The notes under the pieces were generated by a model. The model ran no database searches. It was not told where the DNA came from and worked only from the letters and a program-made list of their open reading frames with translations. 64,000 nucleotides of DNA, taken from Streptomyces monashensis. Its GTDB lineage: Bacteria > Actinomycetota > Actinomycetes > Streptomycetales > Streptomycetaceae. The DNA lies in the NCBI RefSeq assembly GCF_001866665.1, contig NZ_MLYO01000065.1:1-64000 (forward strand), written 5' to 3'. Both the position numbers and the translations under genes were made by a program. This document shows, one piece after another, positions 53,454 through 62,277 of the stretch. The stretch's first letter is position 1. Each line of letters starts with the position of its first letter.

Positions 53454-54475
53454 CCACCACACGCACCCCTCGCGCACCACGGCCCGCCGCCCGGCCGAAC
53501 CGTCAGGCCGCACATCGCCTGGCCCTGCTGGAATCCATGCTGCGCGTCCGCCGGTTCGAGGAACGCTGCGTGGAGCTGTACAGCGCGGCGCGCATCCGGG
53601 GTTTCATGCACCTCTACATCGGCGAGGAAGCCGTGGCCGTCGGCGTCAACGAGGCGCTCACGGACGACGACGCGGTCGTGTCGACGTACCGCGAACACGG
53701 GCACGCACTCGCCCGCGGGGTTCCGGCCGAGGCGATCATGGCCGAGATGTTCGGCAAGGTCACCGGATGCAGCCGCGGCCGTGGCGGCTCGATGCACCTC
53801 TTCGACGTCGGCCGCCGCTTCTACGGCGGCAACGCGATCGTCGGCGGCGGGCTCCCCCTCGCGGCCGGCCTCGCCCTCGCCGACCGCATGACCGGGCGCA
53901 ACCGCGTCACCTGCTGCTTCTTCGGCGACGGCGCCTTCGCCGAGGGCGAGTTCCACGAGACCGCCAACCTCGCCGCACTCTGGCAACTGCCCCTGCTGCT
54001 GGTCTGCGAGAACAACCTGTACGCCATGGGCACCGCTCTGGCCCGCCACCAGGCCCAGACCGACCTCGCGCTGCGCGCGGCCGCGTACGGCATGGTCTCC
54101 TGGGCCGTCGACGGCATGGACGTCTTCGCCGTAGAGGACGCCGCCCGGCGGGCCTCCGAAGGGGTGCGCGCCGGAACCGGGCCGCACTTCCTGGAGATGC
54201 ACACGTACCGCTTCCGCGCTCACTCCATGTACGACTCCGACCGCTACCGCGACAAGGCCGAGATCGAACACTGGAAGGAACGCGACCCGGTCGAGGGGCT
54301 CGTGCGGCGGCTGCAGGATGCGAAGGAGCTTTCCGACAAGGCCCGCACCACCTTGGAAGACCGTCTGGCCGCCGAGATCGACGCGGCCGTGGAGGCGGCC
54401 GAGCAGGCTCCGGAAGAGCCCGTCGAGGATCTACTGAAGTACGTCACCAGCCCGGTGGAGGTGACCCGGCCATGA
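53450..54475 (+). CDS. pdhA: Pyruvate dehydrogenase E1 alpha subunit
   Basis: 341 residues; thiamine-diphosphate half of the heterotetrameric E1. LLESMLRVRRFEERCVELYSAARIRGFMHLYIGEEAVAVGVNEAL; STYREHGHALARGVPAEAIMAEMFGKVTGCSRGRGGSMHLFD; TPP/Mg motif FFGDGAFAEGEFHETANLAALWQLPLLLVCENNLYAMGT; phospho-loop-like YRFRAHSMYDSDRYRDKAEIEHWKERDP. The pattern fits PDH more than acetoin or branched-chain enzymes. Streptomyces usually rely on a homodimeric AceE-type E1, so this would be an alternative complex. Overlaps both neighbours by 4 nt. Confidence 0.9.
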
Positions 54476-55551
54476 CCACGACGCACACGCGTGCCGCCGA
54501 AGCCGCCGCGCCTTCCGACCGGAAGACGACGTATCGGGAGGCCATGCGTGAGGCCATGCGCGAGGCGCTGCGCAGCGACGAGCGGGTGTTTTTGATGGGT
54601 GAGGACGTCGGCCGGTACGGCGGCTGCTTCGGCGTCAGCCTCGGCCTGCTGGAGGAGTTCGGGCCCGAACGGATCCGCGACGCCCCGCTGTCCGAGTCGG
54701 CGTTCGTCGGCGCCGGCATCGGTGCCGCCCTGGCGGGCATGCGGCCGATCGTCGAGATCATGACGGTCAACTTCAGCCTGCTGGCCCTGGACCAGATCCT
54801 CAACAACGCGGCGACGCTGTTGCACATGTCGGGCGGCCAACTGCCCGTACCGATCGTGATCCGGATGACCACGGGCGCGGGACGACAACTCGCGGCCCAG
54901 CACTCGCACAGCCTCGAAGGCTGGTACGCGCACATCCCCGGCCTGCGGGTCCTGGCCCCGGCGACTCTCACCGACGCCCGGTACATGTTGGCCCCCGCGC
55001 TCGCCGATCCCGACCCGGTGCTGATCTTCGAGCACGGCAGCCTGTACAACGTCTCGGGCGACCTGCCCCCCGACGCCGGTCCGGTCGACATCGACCACGC
55101 GGCCGTCCGTCGGCCCGGCACGGACGTCTCGCTGATCACCTACGGCGGCTCACTGCCCAAGGCACTGGCCGCCGCCGACGACCTCGCGAGCGGCGGCATC
55201 AGCGCCGAGGTCATCGATGTGCGCACGCTGCGCCCCTTGGACGACGCCACCGTCGGCGACTCGGTCGCTCGCACCCACCGTGCCGTCGTCGTCGACGAGG
55301 GCTGGCGCACCGGCAGCCTCGCCGCGGAGATCTCGGCACGCCTCACGGAACAGCACTTCTACGACCTCGACGCCCCCGTCGAGCGGGTGTGCAGCGCCGA
55401 AGTGCCCATACCCTACGCACGCAGGCTGGAGGAGGCCGCGCTGCCTCAGGTCGACGGAATCGTCGCAGCCGCGCACCGCGCCGTGGGCGAACCGGTGCCG
55501 ACCGGAACCAACGGGGCGGAACGGCAACCGGTGACCGGAAGGTCGGGCTGA
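54472..55551 (+). CDS. pdhB: Pyruvate dehydrogenase E1 beta subunit
   Basis: 359 residues. MREAMREALRSDERVFLMGEDVGRYGGCFGVSLGLLEEFGPERIRDAPLSESAFVGAGIGAALAGMRPIVEIM; NNAATLLHMSGGQLPVPIVIRMTTGAG; transketolase C-domain DVSLITYGGSLPKALAAADDLASGGISAEVIDVRTLRPLD and RAVVVDEGWRTGSLAAEISARL. Completes the E1 active site with PdhA. The last ~20 residues are a low-complexity tail. Confidence 0.9.
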   Translation: MTTTHTRAAEAAAPSDRKTTYREAMREAMREALRSDERVFLMGEDVGRYGGCFGVSLGLLEEFGPERIRDAPLSESAFVGAGIGAALAGMRPIVEIMTVNFSLLALDQILNNAATLLHMSGGQLPVPIVIRMTTGAGRQLAAQHSHSLEGWYAHIPGLRVLAPATLTDARYMLAPALADPDPVLIFEHGSLYNVSGDLPPDAGPVDIDHAAVRRPGTDVSLITYGGSLPKALAAADDLASGGISAEVIDVRTLRPLDDATVGDSVARTHRAVVVDEGWRTGSLAAEISARLTEQHFYDLDAPVERVCSAEVPIPYARRLEEAALPQVDGIVAAAHRAVGEPVPTGTNGAERQPVTGRSG

Positions 55552-55552
55552 G

Positions 55553-57040
55553 ATGACCGCGTTCACCATGCCCTCGCTCGGCGCGGACATGGACGAAGGG
55601 CTGCTGCAGGAGTGGCTCGTGAGTCCCGGGGACCGGGTGCACAGGGGCGATGTCATGGCGGTCGTGGAGACCGACAAGGCCGCCATCGAGGTCGAGTGCT
55701 TCCAGTCCGGGACCGTGGGGCAGTTGCTCGTCGAGCCCGGTACCCGGGTACCTGTGGGAACACCGCTCGCGCTGATCGAGGAGCAAGCCGTACTGGACGA
55801 GCGGGCGGGCGTCGGGGAGGCCATCGTGAACAAGGCACCCACGCGCGCGGCGACCGAACAGGAACCGGCCGCACGGCGCCAGCGTCCGACGCCCCGGAAG
55901 AAGGCGGCCCGCAGGCCCGAGGCGACTCCGGAGCCGGCACTCGCCGCACCCCGGAAGGAGCCGACCGACAAGCACGTACACGCGCCCCCGGAGCCGTCCG
56001 GTGGAGCCGACTCGGTGATCGGCGCCGGCCCGCTCGTACGGCACCTGGCCGCGCTGCGCGGTGTCGACCTGACGACACTGCACGGCACCGGCCGGGGCGG
56101 CCGGATCACACGTACCGACGTGGAGCACGCCCAGCCGCCCCTCGCCCCGAGGGTGCGGGCCAGCCCGTACGCACGGCGCCTCGCCCAGGACCTCGGCGTC
56201 GACCTGGCGGCGGTGCGGGGCACCGGGGACGGCGGAGCCGTGCGGGCCGCGGACGTGCGCACGGCCATGCGCACCCTTGCCGTAGGGAACGGACCCGAGC
56301 GACCCGATCGAGACCCGCTGATGGGCGACGAGCGTCCGGACGCCGCCGTACGAAGAGACAGCCGCCCGGAGGACCGTACAGACACCATGCGCCGTGCCAT
56401 CGCCGACCTCATGAGCCGCTCCAAGCGGGAGATCCCGCACTACTACCTGTCCACCACCATCGACCTGACGGCGGCCGAGGACTGGATCCGCCGGATCAAC
56501 CGCGCTCGTACGCCCACCGGCCGACTCATACCGGCGGCCCTGCTCCTGAAAGCCGCCGCCGTAGCGGCACGCGAGGTGCCGGCGCTCAACGGCTACTGGC
56601 AGAACGGCGGATTCTCCCCCGCATCCGAGATCAACCTGGGCCTCGCGGTCTCACTCCGGCAGGGCGGACTGCTCGCCCCGGTGATCCACAACGCCGACAC
56701 GCTGCCGCCCGACGCTCTCATGACCCGTCTGAAGGAGTTGGTACAGCGAGCCCGCCGAGGGCGGCTGCGCGGAAGCGAGATGACCGGCGCCACCCTGACC
56801 GTCACCAGCCTGGGCGACCAGGGCGTGGAGGCCGTGTTCGGGGTGATCCACCCGCCCCAGGTCGCCCTGGTGGGCTTCGGTGCGGTCGTCGAGCGGCCCT
56901 GGGCCGCCGGCGGCATGCTCGGAGTGCGTCCGGTGGTGACCGCGACCCTGGCCGCCGATCACCGGGCCACGGACGGCGCCGTGGGGGCGCGCTATCTCAC
57001 GGCGGTCGACCGACTTCTGCAGAGACCGGAGGAGTTGTGA
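55553..57040 (+). CDS. pdhC: Dihydrolipoamide acetyltransferase (E2) with two E3-binding domains
   Basis: 495 residues. Lipoyl domain 1-78 with the lipoylated Lys in VVETDKAAIEVECFQ; a charged Ala/Pro/Arg linker (about 95-150). Two consecutive peripheral-subunit-binding motifs follow: LVRHLAALRGVDLTTLHGTGRGGRITRTDVEHA and YARRLAQDLGVDLAAVRGTGDGGAVRAADVRTAM. The catalytic domain from about 275 has MRRAIADLMSRSKREIPHYYLSTTIDLTAAEDW and the active-site ADHRATDGAVGARYL (His and Asp). E2 proteins normally have one such binding domain, so the tandem pair is unusual. No E3 gene is in the operon. Confidence 0.9.
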   Translation: MTAFTMPSLGADMDEGLLQEWLVSPGDRVHRGDVMAVVETDKAAIEVECFQSGTVGQLLVEPGTRVPVGTPLALIEEQAVLDERAGVGEAIVNKAPTRAATEQEPAARRQRPTPRKKAARRPEATPEPALAAPRKEPTDKHVHAPPEPSGGADSVIGAGPLVRHLAALRGVDLTTLHGTGRGGRITRTDVEHAQPPLAPRVRASPYARRLAQDLGVDLAAVRGTGDGGAVRAADVRTAMRTLAVGNGPERPDRDPLMGDERPDAAVRRDSRPEDRTDTMRRAIADLMSRSKREIPHYYLSTTIDLTAAEDWIRRINRARTPTGRLIPAALLLKAAAVAAREVPALNGYWQNGGFSPASEINLGLAVSLRQGGLLAPVIHNADTLPPDALMTRLKELVQRARRGRLRGSEMTGATLTVTSLGDQGVEAVFGVIHPPQVALVGFGAVVERPWAAGGMLGVRPVVTATLAADHRATDGAVGARYLTAVDRLLQRPEEL

Positions 57041-57309
57041 GTCAGATGAAGCCACTGAACAACGCGGAGGCCCTGTCGCTGATCAAGGAGTCGATCACGC
57101 AGATCATCCCCGATGCCGACTTCACTCTGGTCCGACCGGACGACAAGTTCCGCGATGTGCTCGAACTGGATTCGCTCGATTTCCTCAGCCTGGTCGAGCT
57201 GCTGTCCGAGCGTGCGGGCGTCCGTATCGACGAAGAGGACTACCTGGACCTGACCACGCTGTCCGACGCGACGCGGTTCCTGGTCGAAAGGACCGGCCGG
57301 GGGTCATGA
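57037..57309 (+). CDS. Acyl carrier protein
   Basis: A 90-residue acidic helical protein. ALSLIKESITQIIPDADFTLVRPDDKFRDVLELDSLDFLSLVELLSERAGVRIDEEDYLDLTTLSDATRFLVE; the phosphopantetheine Ser is in L-D-S-L-D. GTG start at 57037 overlaps the E2 stop and is close to GGAGGAG; an ATG three codons on is possible. Translationally coupled to the pdh genes, hinting that an acetyl or acyl group made by the complex or the ligase is loaded on this carrier. No ketosynthase or thioesterase adjoins it. Confidence 0.88.
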   Translation: MSQMKPLNNAEALSLIKESITQIIPDADFTLVRPDDKFRDVLELDSLDFLSLVELLSERAGVRIDEEDYLDLTTLSDATRFLVERTGRGS

Positions 57310-58338
57310 CGACTCCCGGTGCAGCATGACCTTCAGGGCGCCTGTGCTGGTGCCGCGCGCAAACGCCTCATAGGCGTCTTCCATCCGGTCGAGGCCGAAC
57401 GTGTGGGTGACCAACGGGGAGACGGGCAGATGGCCGAACCTCAACAGCTCCAGCAGCCACGGCGTAGAGGACGTGTCGACCTGGCCCGTGCTGATCGTCA
57501 CGTTCTTGCGCCAGAGGGACTCCAGATGCAGTGACACCGGTTTGCCGTGCGTGCCGATGTTGGCGATGTGCCCTCCCGTACGGACGGCACGCGTACAGAG
57601 CACGAAACCGTCCGGGTCGCCGGACGCCTCGATGACCACGTCGGCCCCCGGCCCCTCGGACAGCTCGGCGATCATGGTTCCTGGCGATTCGGCGGCATCC
57701 GCCCCCACACGCTTGGCGTTCTCCAGCCGAGCGCCGGCCAGGTCGACGACGATGATCCTGCGGGGCGAGTAGAGCCGCGCAAGGACCACCGTGGCGAGAC
57801 CGACGGGGCCGGCGCCCACCACGACGACCGTGTCTCCCGGGCCGACGTGTCCGTTGCGGACCCCGACCTCGTAGGCGGTGGGAAGGAGTTCGGCGAGCAA
57901 GACCGCGTCAGCGAGCGGGAGGTCGGGGGGCCGTCGGGTGGTGGAGTGATCGGCGAACGGCACACGCACCAGCTCGGCCTGGGTGCCGTTGACCAGACTG
58001 CCCAGGATCCATCCGCCACCGCCACGGCACTGTCCGTACCTGCCGTCGCGGCACTCCGCGCAATCACCGCAGGCCGAGACGGACGACACGATCACCTGAT
58101 CGCCGGGGCGCAGGTGGTGGACCTGCTCACCGACGTCGACGACCTCGCCGACGGCCTCGTGGCCGAGGACCGTCCCCGGCTTCACCTCCGGGAAGTCGCC
58201 CCGCCGGATGTGCAGATCAGTGCCGCAGACGGTGGTGGCGTCGACCCGGACGACCGCGTCGGTCGCCTCCTCGATCACCGGGTCGGGAACGGTCTCCCAG
58301 GAGGTGTGTGCCGGGCCGTGGTAGACGAGCGCTCGCAC
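57304..58338 (-). CDS. Zinc-dependent medium-chain alcohol dehydrogenase
   Basis: A 344-residue NAD(P)-dependent MDR enzyme. Catalytic zinc motif ATTVCGTDLHI and GHEAVGEVVDVG; structural zinc motif CGDCAECRDGRYGQC (C-x2-C-x2-C-x7-C); Rossmann VVVVGAGPVGLATVVLARLYSPRRIIVVD. It ends 6 nt inside the acyl carrier protein gene, convergent. GTG at 58338 (MRALVYHGP) is preferred over GTG at 58347 because GGGAG sits 8 nt upstream. It could dispose of reducing power by reducing acetaldehyde. A zinc ADH (SCO0179) belongs to the S. coelicolor OsdR region (from memory). Confidence 0.88.
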   Translation of the reverse strand: MRALVYHGPAHTSWETVPDPVIEEATDAVVRVDATTVCGTDLHIRRGDFPEVKPGTVLGHEAVGEVVDVGEQVHHLRPGDQVIVSSVSACGDCAECRDGRYGQCRGGGGWILGSLVNGTQAELVRVPFADHSTTRRPPDLPLADAVLLAELLPTAYEVGVRNGHVGPGDTVVVVGAGPVGLATVVLARLYSPRRIIVVDLAGARLENAKRVGADAAESPGTMIAELSEGPGADVVIEASGDPDGFVLCTRAVRTGGHIANIGTHGKPVSLHLESLWRKNVTISTGQVDTSSTPWLLELLRFGHLPVSPLVTHTFGLDRMEDAYEAFARGTSTGALKVMLHRESS

Positions 58339-58415
58339 CGCATTCACTCCCTCGCTCCCCCACCTCCACGGTCACCCCCGCACTGCACCCGGGCAACACG
58401 GCCACTCGCAGCGCC

Positions 58416-59984
58416 TCAGTCCGGCTCCATGTACGGGCGGCGGAAGACCGGTGCCTGACCGCTGCCCCACGGGCGTACGGCCGCCAGTGCCCGAGCGACG
58501 GCGGATTCCAGCGCTCCACTGGTGTCGACCGGGACGGCTTCGGGCCACGGCGGCTCCTTGGCAGCCATGGCGGTGGCGATGTCCGGGCCGGCGTCGGAGA
58601 TGCCGGGGGCGCGCGTGCTGAGGCGGGCCGCAGACAGTTCGCCCGGCACCTGACAGTGGAGGGCCACCAGCTCGGCGCTGGTTCGATCGGCCAGGCGCAG
58701 AGCGGCTTCGCGCTGTGCGGCGTCGGACCAGGTGGCGTCGAGCACCACCGATTCACCGGAGGACAGCAGTGCGGCTGCGCGCTCGAGCAGGGCGGCGTAG
58801 GTCCTGGCCGTCCACTCGGGCGTGTACAGCCCTTCGCCGTAGCCCGCCGCTGCGGACTGCTCCGCCGGGATGCCCGCCAGCTCCTTGCGCATGCGGTCAC
58901 TACTGAGCAGGGTGACCCCCAGCCGGTCGGCCAGGGCTCCGGAGAGGGTGGACTTCCCGCTGCCCGGCAGTCCGCCGACGAGGGTGAGGCCGACGGCGGA
59001 GGTGCGCAGGTGGCGCAGTGCCATGGAGGCGAGCCGCCGCGACGCCGCTTCGGCGCCGGGCGCGCCCTGCCGGGCCTGGATCACCGAGACCTTGGCGCGG
59101 ACGAAGGCGCGGTAGGCGACGTAGTGGTGCCACAGGGACGGGGGCGCGGGATCCCCGGAGTATTCGCCGTACCGGGCGAGGAAGTACGCCGCGGCCTCCG
59201 GGGCTCCGAGCTGTTCCAGGTCCATGGCGAGGAAGGCGGCGTCGTCCAGGCCGTCGACATAGCGGAGGCGGTCGTCGAACTCCAGGCAGTCCAGGACGCG
59301 GGGGCCGTCGTCGAGGCAGAAGACGTCCTCGGCGAGCAGGTCGCCGTGGCCGTCGACGACCCGTCCCTGCTCGATGCGGGTGTCGAACAGCCGCTTGCGA
59401 CCGGCGAGGTAGCGGCGCACCAGCCCCTCGATCTCCGTCAGGCAGTCGGGCACGGCGCCGTCCGCGGCCAGTGCCTGGACCTGCGCGAAGCTCGCCTCCC
59501 ACCGTGCCGACAGCGCGTCCCGCGTGCCCTGCTCGTCCACGTCGCGGCCACGGGGTGCGTGCGCGTGCCATGCCGCCAGTTGCCGGGCGACGGTGCGAAG
59601 GACGTCGTCCACGGCAGCCCCCGCCCTGACGAGATGGGAGAGGCGGCGCTCCTCCGGCATGCGACGCATCACCACGAGTGGTTCAGGTGACTGCCCATCG
59701 GGACTGCGGAACTCACCGAGCCCCACGTAGACGTCGGGGGCGAACCGGCGGTTGAGGGCTATTTCCCTCTCGCACCCAGCTCGGCGCGCAGCGACCGTGG
59801 TGTAGTCCAGGAACCCCAGATCGACCGGCTTCTTGAGCTTGTATGCTCGGTCACCGACGAAGAACAGCGTCGCGGTGTGGGTCTCGCAGACCGCAGCGCG
59901 CGACAGCGGCTCCCCGTCGTTCGGGACACTCGACCGCAGAGCGGACACGTCGGCACGCGGCTCGCGGAGACCGGGCTCAGTCAT
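58416..59984 (-). CDS. Rv2004c-like APH-type kinase/P-loop ATPase fusion
   Basis: 522 residues, two domains. The N-terminal (about 1-330) aminoglycoside-phosphotransferase fold has THTATLFFVGDRAYKLKKPVDLGFLDY (kinase Lys) and VVDGHGDLLAEDVFCLDDGPRVLDCLEFDDRLRYVDGLDD (HGD catalytic loop and metal Asp). The C-terminal P-loop kinase domain has LTLVGGLPGSGKSTLSGALADRLGVTLLSSDRMRKELAG. This is the architecture of DosR-regulon Rv2004c. Substrates unknown. ATG at 59984 overlaps the USP stop by 8 nt, so translation of both is coupled. Confidence 0.88.
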   Translation of the reverse strand: MTEPGLREPRADVSALRSSVPNDGEPLSRAAVCETHTATLFFVGDRAYKLKKPVDLGFLDYTTVAARRAGCEREIALNRRFAPDVYVGLGEFRSPDGQSPEPLVVMRRMPEERRLSHLVRAGAAVDDVLRTVARQLAAWHAHAPRGRDVDEQGTRDALSARWEASFAQVQALAADGAVPDCLTEIEGLVRRYLAGRKRLFDTRIEQGRVVDGHGDLLAEDVFCLDDGPRVLDCLEFDDRLRYVDGLDDAAFLAMDLEQLGAPEAAAYFLARYGEYSGDPAPPSLWHHYVAYRAFVRAKVSVIQARQGAPGAEAASRRLASMALRHLRTSAVGLTLVGGLPGSGKSTLSGALADRLGVTLLSSDRMRKELAGIPAEQSAAAGYGEGLYTPEWTARTYAALLERAAALLSSGESVVLDATWSDAAQREAALRLADRTSAELVALHCQVPGELSAARLSTRAPGISDAGPDIATAMAAKEPPWPEAVPVDTSGALESAVARALAAVRPWGSGQAPVFRRPYMEPD

Positions 59985-60846
59985 CAGGAACCACGGCGAC
60001 CGGGCAGCGTCCATGATGGACGGCGGCCTGCGCCACCGGACCGAGGTGGGGCGCCAGGCCGGCACGGTGCCGGCGGCGGCCCACGACCAGCAGTGAGGCG
60101 CCCTCCGCTGCGTGCACGACGGCCTTGGCGGGGCTTTCGAGACGGATGCTGTCGTCCACGTCCACCTGCGGGTACTTCTCCCGCCACTGCTGCAGCGCTT
60201 TGCTCACCTGCTCGTGCGCGACCCGGGTCGTCTCCTCGCTGAAGCCGTGGTCCACTCCCCAGGGCGTACGTGCGCGAAGCGGCACGCTGCGGCCGTGGAC
60301 GGCGAGGACGGGAACGTCTCTGGCCGCAGCGGTATGAAAGACGAAATCCAGTAGGTCGTCCGGCGATCCGTGCAGTTTCAGTGCCACAACGACACGGCTC
60401 GCGGCCGTGGCCGGTCTCCTCTCGTCCCGGGGTTCGGCGCGCACCAGCACCACGGGCCGTTCGGCCCGTGCCACGACGGGCATGCTGACGTCCCCCAGGA
60501 AGTAGCTCTCGACGGACTCGAGTCCTCGGGAGCCCAGGACGACCATCTCCGACTCGGAGGCCGCTTGGAGCAGGGCGTGCTGGGCATCGTCGGCGACCAG
60601 GGTCTTTTCGATGGCCAGGTCCGGGTGCCGGGTCCGGAGTTCCGCCTGCGCTGTGTCGACGAGACGCTTCGCCCAATAGTTCTGATCGACTTCCGCCGGG
60701 AGACGAGCCGGTTCCGGGGCAAGCGTCGGCCACGCGTGCAGCAGCCGGAGAGCGAGCTTTCGCCTCCCGGCCTCTTCGGCGGCCCAGCGGGCGGCGGCCA
60801 GACTCTCAGGCGAGCCGTCGAGGCCCACAGTGATGACGGGTTGCAT
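59977..60846 (-). CDS. Universal stress protein, tandem UspA domains
   Basis: 289 residues. Domain 1: PVITVGLDGSPESLAAARWAAEEAGRRKLALRLLHAWPTLAPEP ... MVVLGSRGLESVESYFLGDVSMPVVARAERPVVLV, with a degenerate second half of the loop. Domain 2: VVVALKLHGSPDDLLDFVFHTAAARDVPVLAVHG ... SLLVVGRRRHRAGLAPHLGPVAQAAVHHGRCPVAVV. ATG at 60846 with GGAGACC upstream. First gene of the two-gene operon with the Rv2004c-like protein, the same pairing as Rv2005c-Rv2004c in M. tuberculosis. Confidence 0.9.
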   Translation of the reverse strand: MQPVITVGLDGSPESLAAARWAAEEAGRRKLALRLLHAWPTLAPEPARLPAEVDQNYWAKRLVDTAQAELRTRHPDLAIEKTLVADDAQHALLQAASESEMVVLGSRGLESVESYFLGDVSMPVVARAERPVVLVRAEPRDERRPATAASRVVVALKLHGSPDDLLDFVFHTAAARDVPVLAVHGRSVPLRARTPWGVDHGFSEETTRVAHEQVSKALQQWREKYPQVDVDDSIRLESPAKAVVHAAEGASLLVVGRRRHRAGLAPHLGPVAQAAVHHGRCPVAVVPDD

Positions 60847-61047
60847 GGCGGCGGTCTCCGTCTCGTAAGAGGCTGGAGGGGACGGCGAACGAGTCCGATC
60901 GCGTGGACGGTCCGGACATCGCCTGCATACCGGGAGCGGCACGTTTCTCTCCTTCGAGGATCTCCCGCTCCTCGCCACGGCGCATGTGGACCCCGGGGGC
61001 GGGCGCGAAAGCGGGGCGTGCGGCAGGAGGGAGAGGAGACAAACGCG

Positions 61048-61866
61048 GTGACGATTCCCCTTGTGGTGGGTGTCGACGGATCCGAGGCGGGCCTCGAGGC
61101 CGTGGACTGGGCCGCCGACGAGGCGGCCCGGCACGGGATCCCGCTGCATCTGCTGCACGCGGCGGCCGGTGAGCAGGAGGCGTCCGTCGTGATCAGCGCC
61201 GCCTCCGCGCGCGCCAGGGAGGGTGCTCCGGCGGTGCGGCTGTCCAGCGAGGTGTCGCACGAGGAGGCGGCTTCCGCCCTGGTCGGCAAGGGGCGGAATG
61301 CCTTCGCGCTGGTACTGGGCAACAGGGGACTCGGAGATCTTCCCGGCATGCTCCTCGGTTCGGTCAGCCTCGCCGTGGCCGCACGCGCCGACTGCCCGGT
61401 GGTCGTGGTCCGCGGCAGTTCGGAACACCGCGCTGCCCGCTTCGGAAGCGTCGTCGTGGGCGTCGAGGACGGGGAGGGCAGCGGCACAGCCGTGGACTTC
61501 GCGGTGCGCGAGGCTCAGGTGCGGCGCTGCCGACTCGAGGCCGTGCACGCCTGGAGTGCACCGTCCGGTGCGTGTACGACACCACAGGCACCCTCATGGC
61601 AGTTGGAGGCCCACCGGCGTCCGCCGGCGCAGGTGCTCGACGACGCTCTGCGCCAGCCTGTGGAAAGGTACGGCGACGCCACGGTGAGCCGGCGCTTGAT
61701 CGAGAAACCGGCGCGCCAGGCGCTGTTGGAGGCCGCGTCGACCGCAGATCTGCTGGTCGTGGGAGCTCGGCGGCGACTTGGACATCCCGGGCTGCAACTC
61801 GGCCTGATCAACCACGCGCTGCTGCATCACGCACCGTGTCCCGTGGCCGTCGTACCCCAGATGTGA
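61048..61866 (+). CDS. Universal stress protein, tandem UspA domains
   Basis: 272 residues. Domain 1: IPLVVGVDGSEAGLEAVDWAADEAARHGIPLHLLHAAAG ... FALVLGNRGLGDLPGMLLGSVSLAVAARADCPVVVV (shortened, with a good ATP loop). Domain 2: SVVVGVEDGEGSGTAVDFAVREAQVRRCRLEAVHAW ... LLVVGARRRLGHPGLQLGLINHALLHHAPCPVAVV. GTG start at 61048 after GAGAGGAGACAAACGC. Divergent from the preceding USP. No clear palindrome lies in the shared 200-nt region. Confidence 0.9.
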   Translation: MTIPLVVGVDGSEAGLEAVDWAADEAARHGIPLHLLHAAAGEQEASVVISAASARAREGAPAVRLSSEVSHEEAASALVGKGRNAFALVLGNRGLGDLPGMLLGSVSLAVAARADCPVVVVRGSSEHRAARFGSVVVGVEDGEGSGTAVDFAVREAQVRRCRLEAVHAWSAPSGACTTPQAPSWQLEAHRRPPAQVLDDALRQPVERYGDATVSRRLIEKPARQALLEAASTADLLVVGARRRLGHPGLQLGLINHALLHHAPCPVAVVPQM

Positions 61867-61907
61867 CGGCCGCAGGACTGGCTTCCAGGGACGGTCGCCG
61901 GTAGACC

Positions 61908-61922
61908 GGGACCTTCGGCCCC
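61908..61922. promoter_or_regulatory. Candidate DosR/OsdR-like operator
   Basis: GGGACCTTCGGCCCC, identical to 43951-43965, 55 nt before the DUF1876 gene. Confidence 0.6.
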
Positions 61923-61977
61923 GTGATCTACGACGGCCGTCGTCGGATCGTGGAGACGCGGAGGCAACGAGCGAACG

Positions 61978-62265
61978 ATGTCGCACACAGGACAGTGGAA
62001 GGTACGTCTCGACCTCTTCGAGGACGACGACGGAACGACGAAGGCCCACTTGGTGCTGGACACCGGCACCACGGCGCTCACCGGCCACGGAACCGCGCAC
62101 TGCCATCCGGCGGACACGAACGTGCCGGAGATCGGCGACAAGCTGGCGGCAGGCAGGGCGCTGGTCGATCTGGCTCATCAGCTGCTGGAGACCGCCGAAC
62201 GCGACATCCAGGGCATGTCCGCCCCACGGCCCGGCACCCGTCAGACCGCCGGACAAGCCCTGTGA
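61978..62265 (+). CDS. DUF1876 protein (Rv1738-like)
   Basis: 95 residues. QWKVRLDLFEDDDGTTKAHLVLDTGTTALTGHGTAHCHPADTNVPEIGDKLAAGRALVDLAHQLLETAERDI matches DUF1876, whose M. tuberculosis member Rv1738 is among the most strongly DosR-induced genes and resembles ribosome hibernation factors in structure. A role in silencing translation during dormancy is therefore plausible but inferred. ATG at 61978. Confidence 0.88.
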   Translation: MSHTGQWKVRLDLFEDDDGTTKAHLVLDTGTTALTGHGTAHCHPADTNVPEIGDKLAAGRALVDLAHQLLETAERDIQGMSAPRPGTRQTAGQAL

Positions 62266-62277
62266 ATCCCAGTCGCT

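Noticed and set aside
57037..57309. Acyl carrier protein as sign of a polyketide or peptide-synthetase cluster
   Set aside because: No ketosynthase, acyltransferase, condensation or thioesterase gene lies within the window; it is coupled to pdhC instead.
60847..61047. Island palindrome in the divergent region between two USP genes
   Set aside because: Only loose GGGAC and GTCC pieces at wrong spacing were found; no site with fewer than about four arm mismatches.
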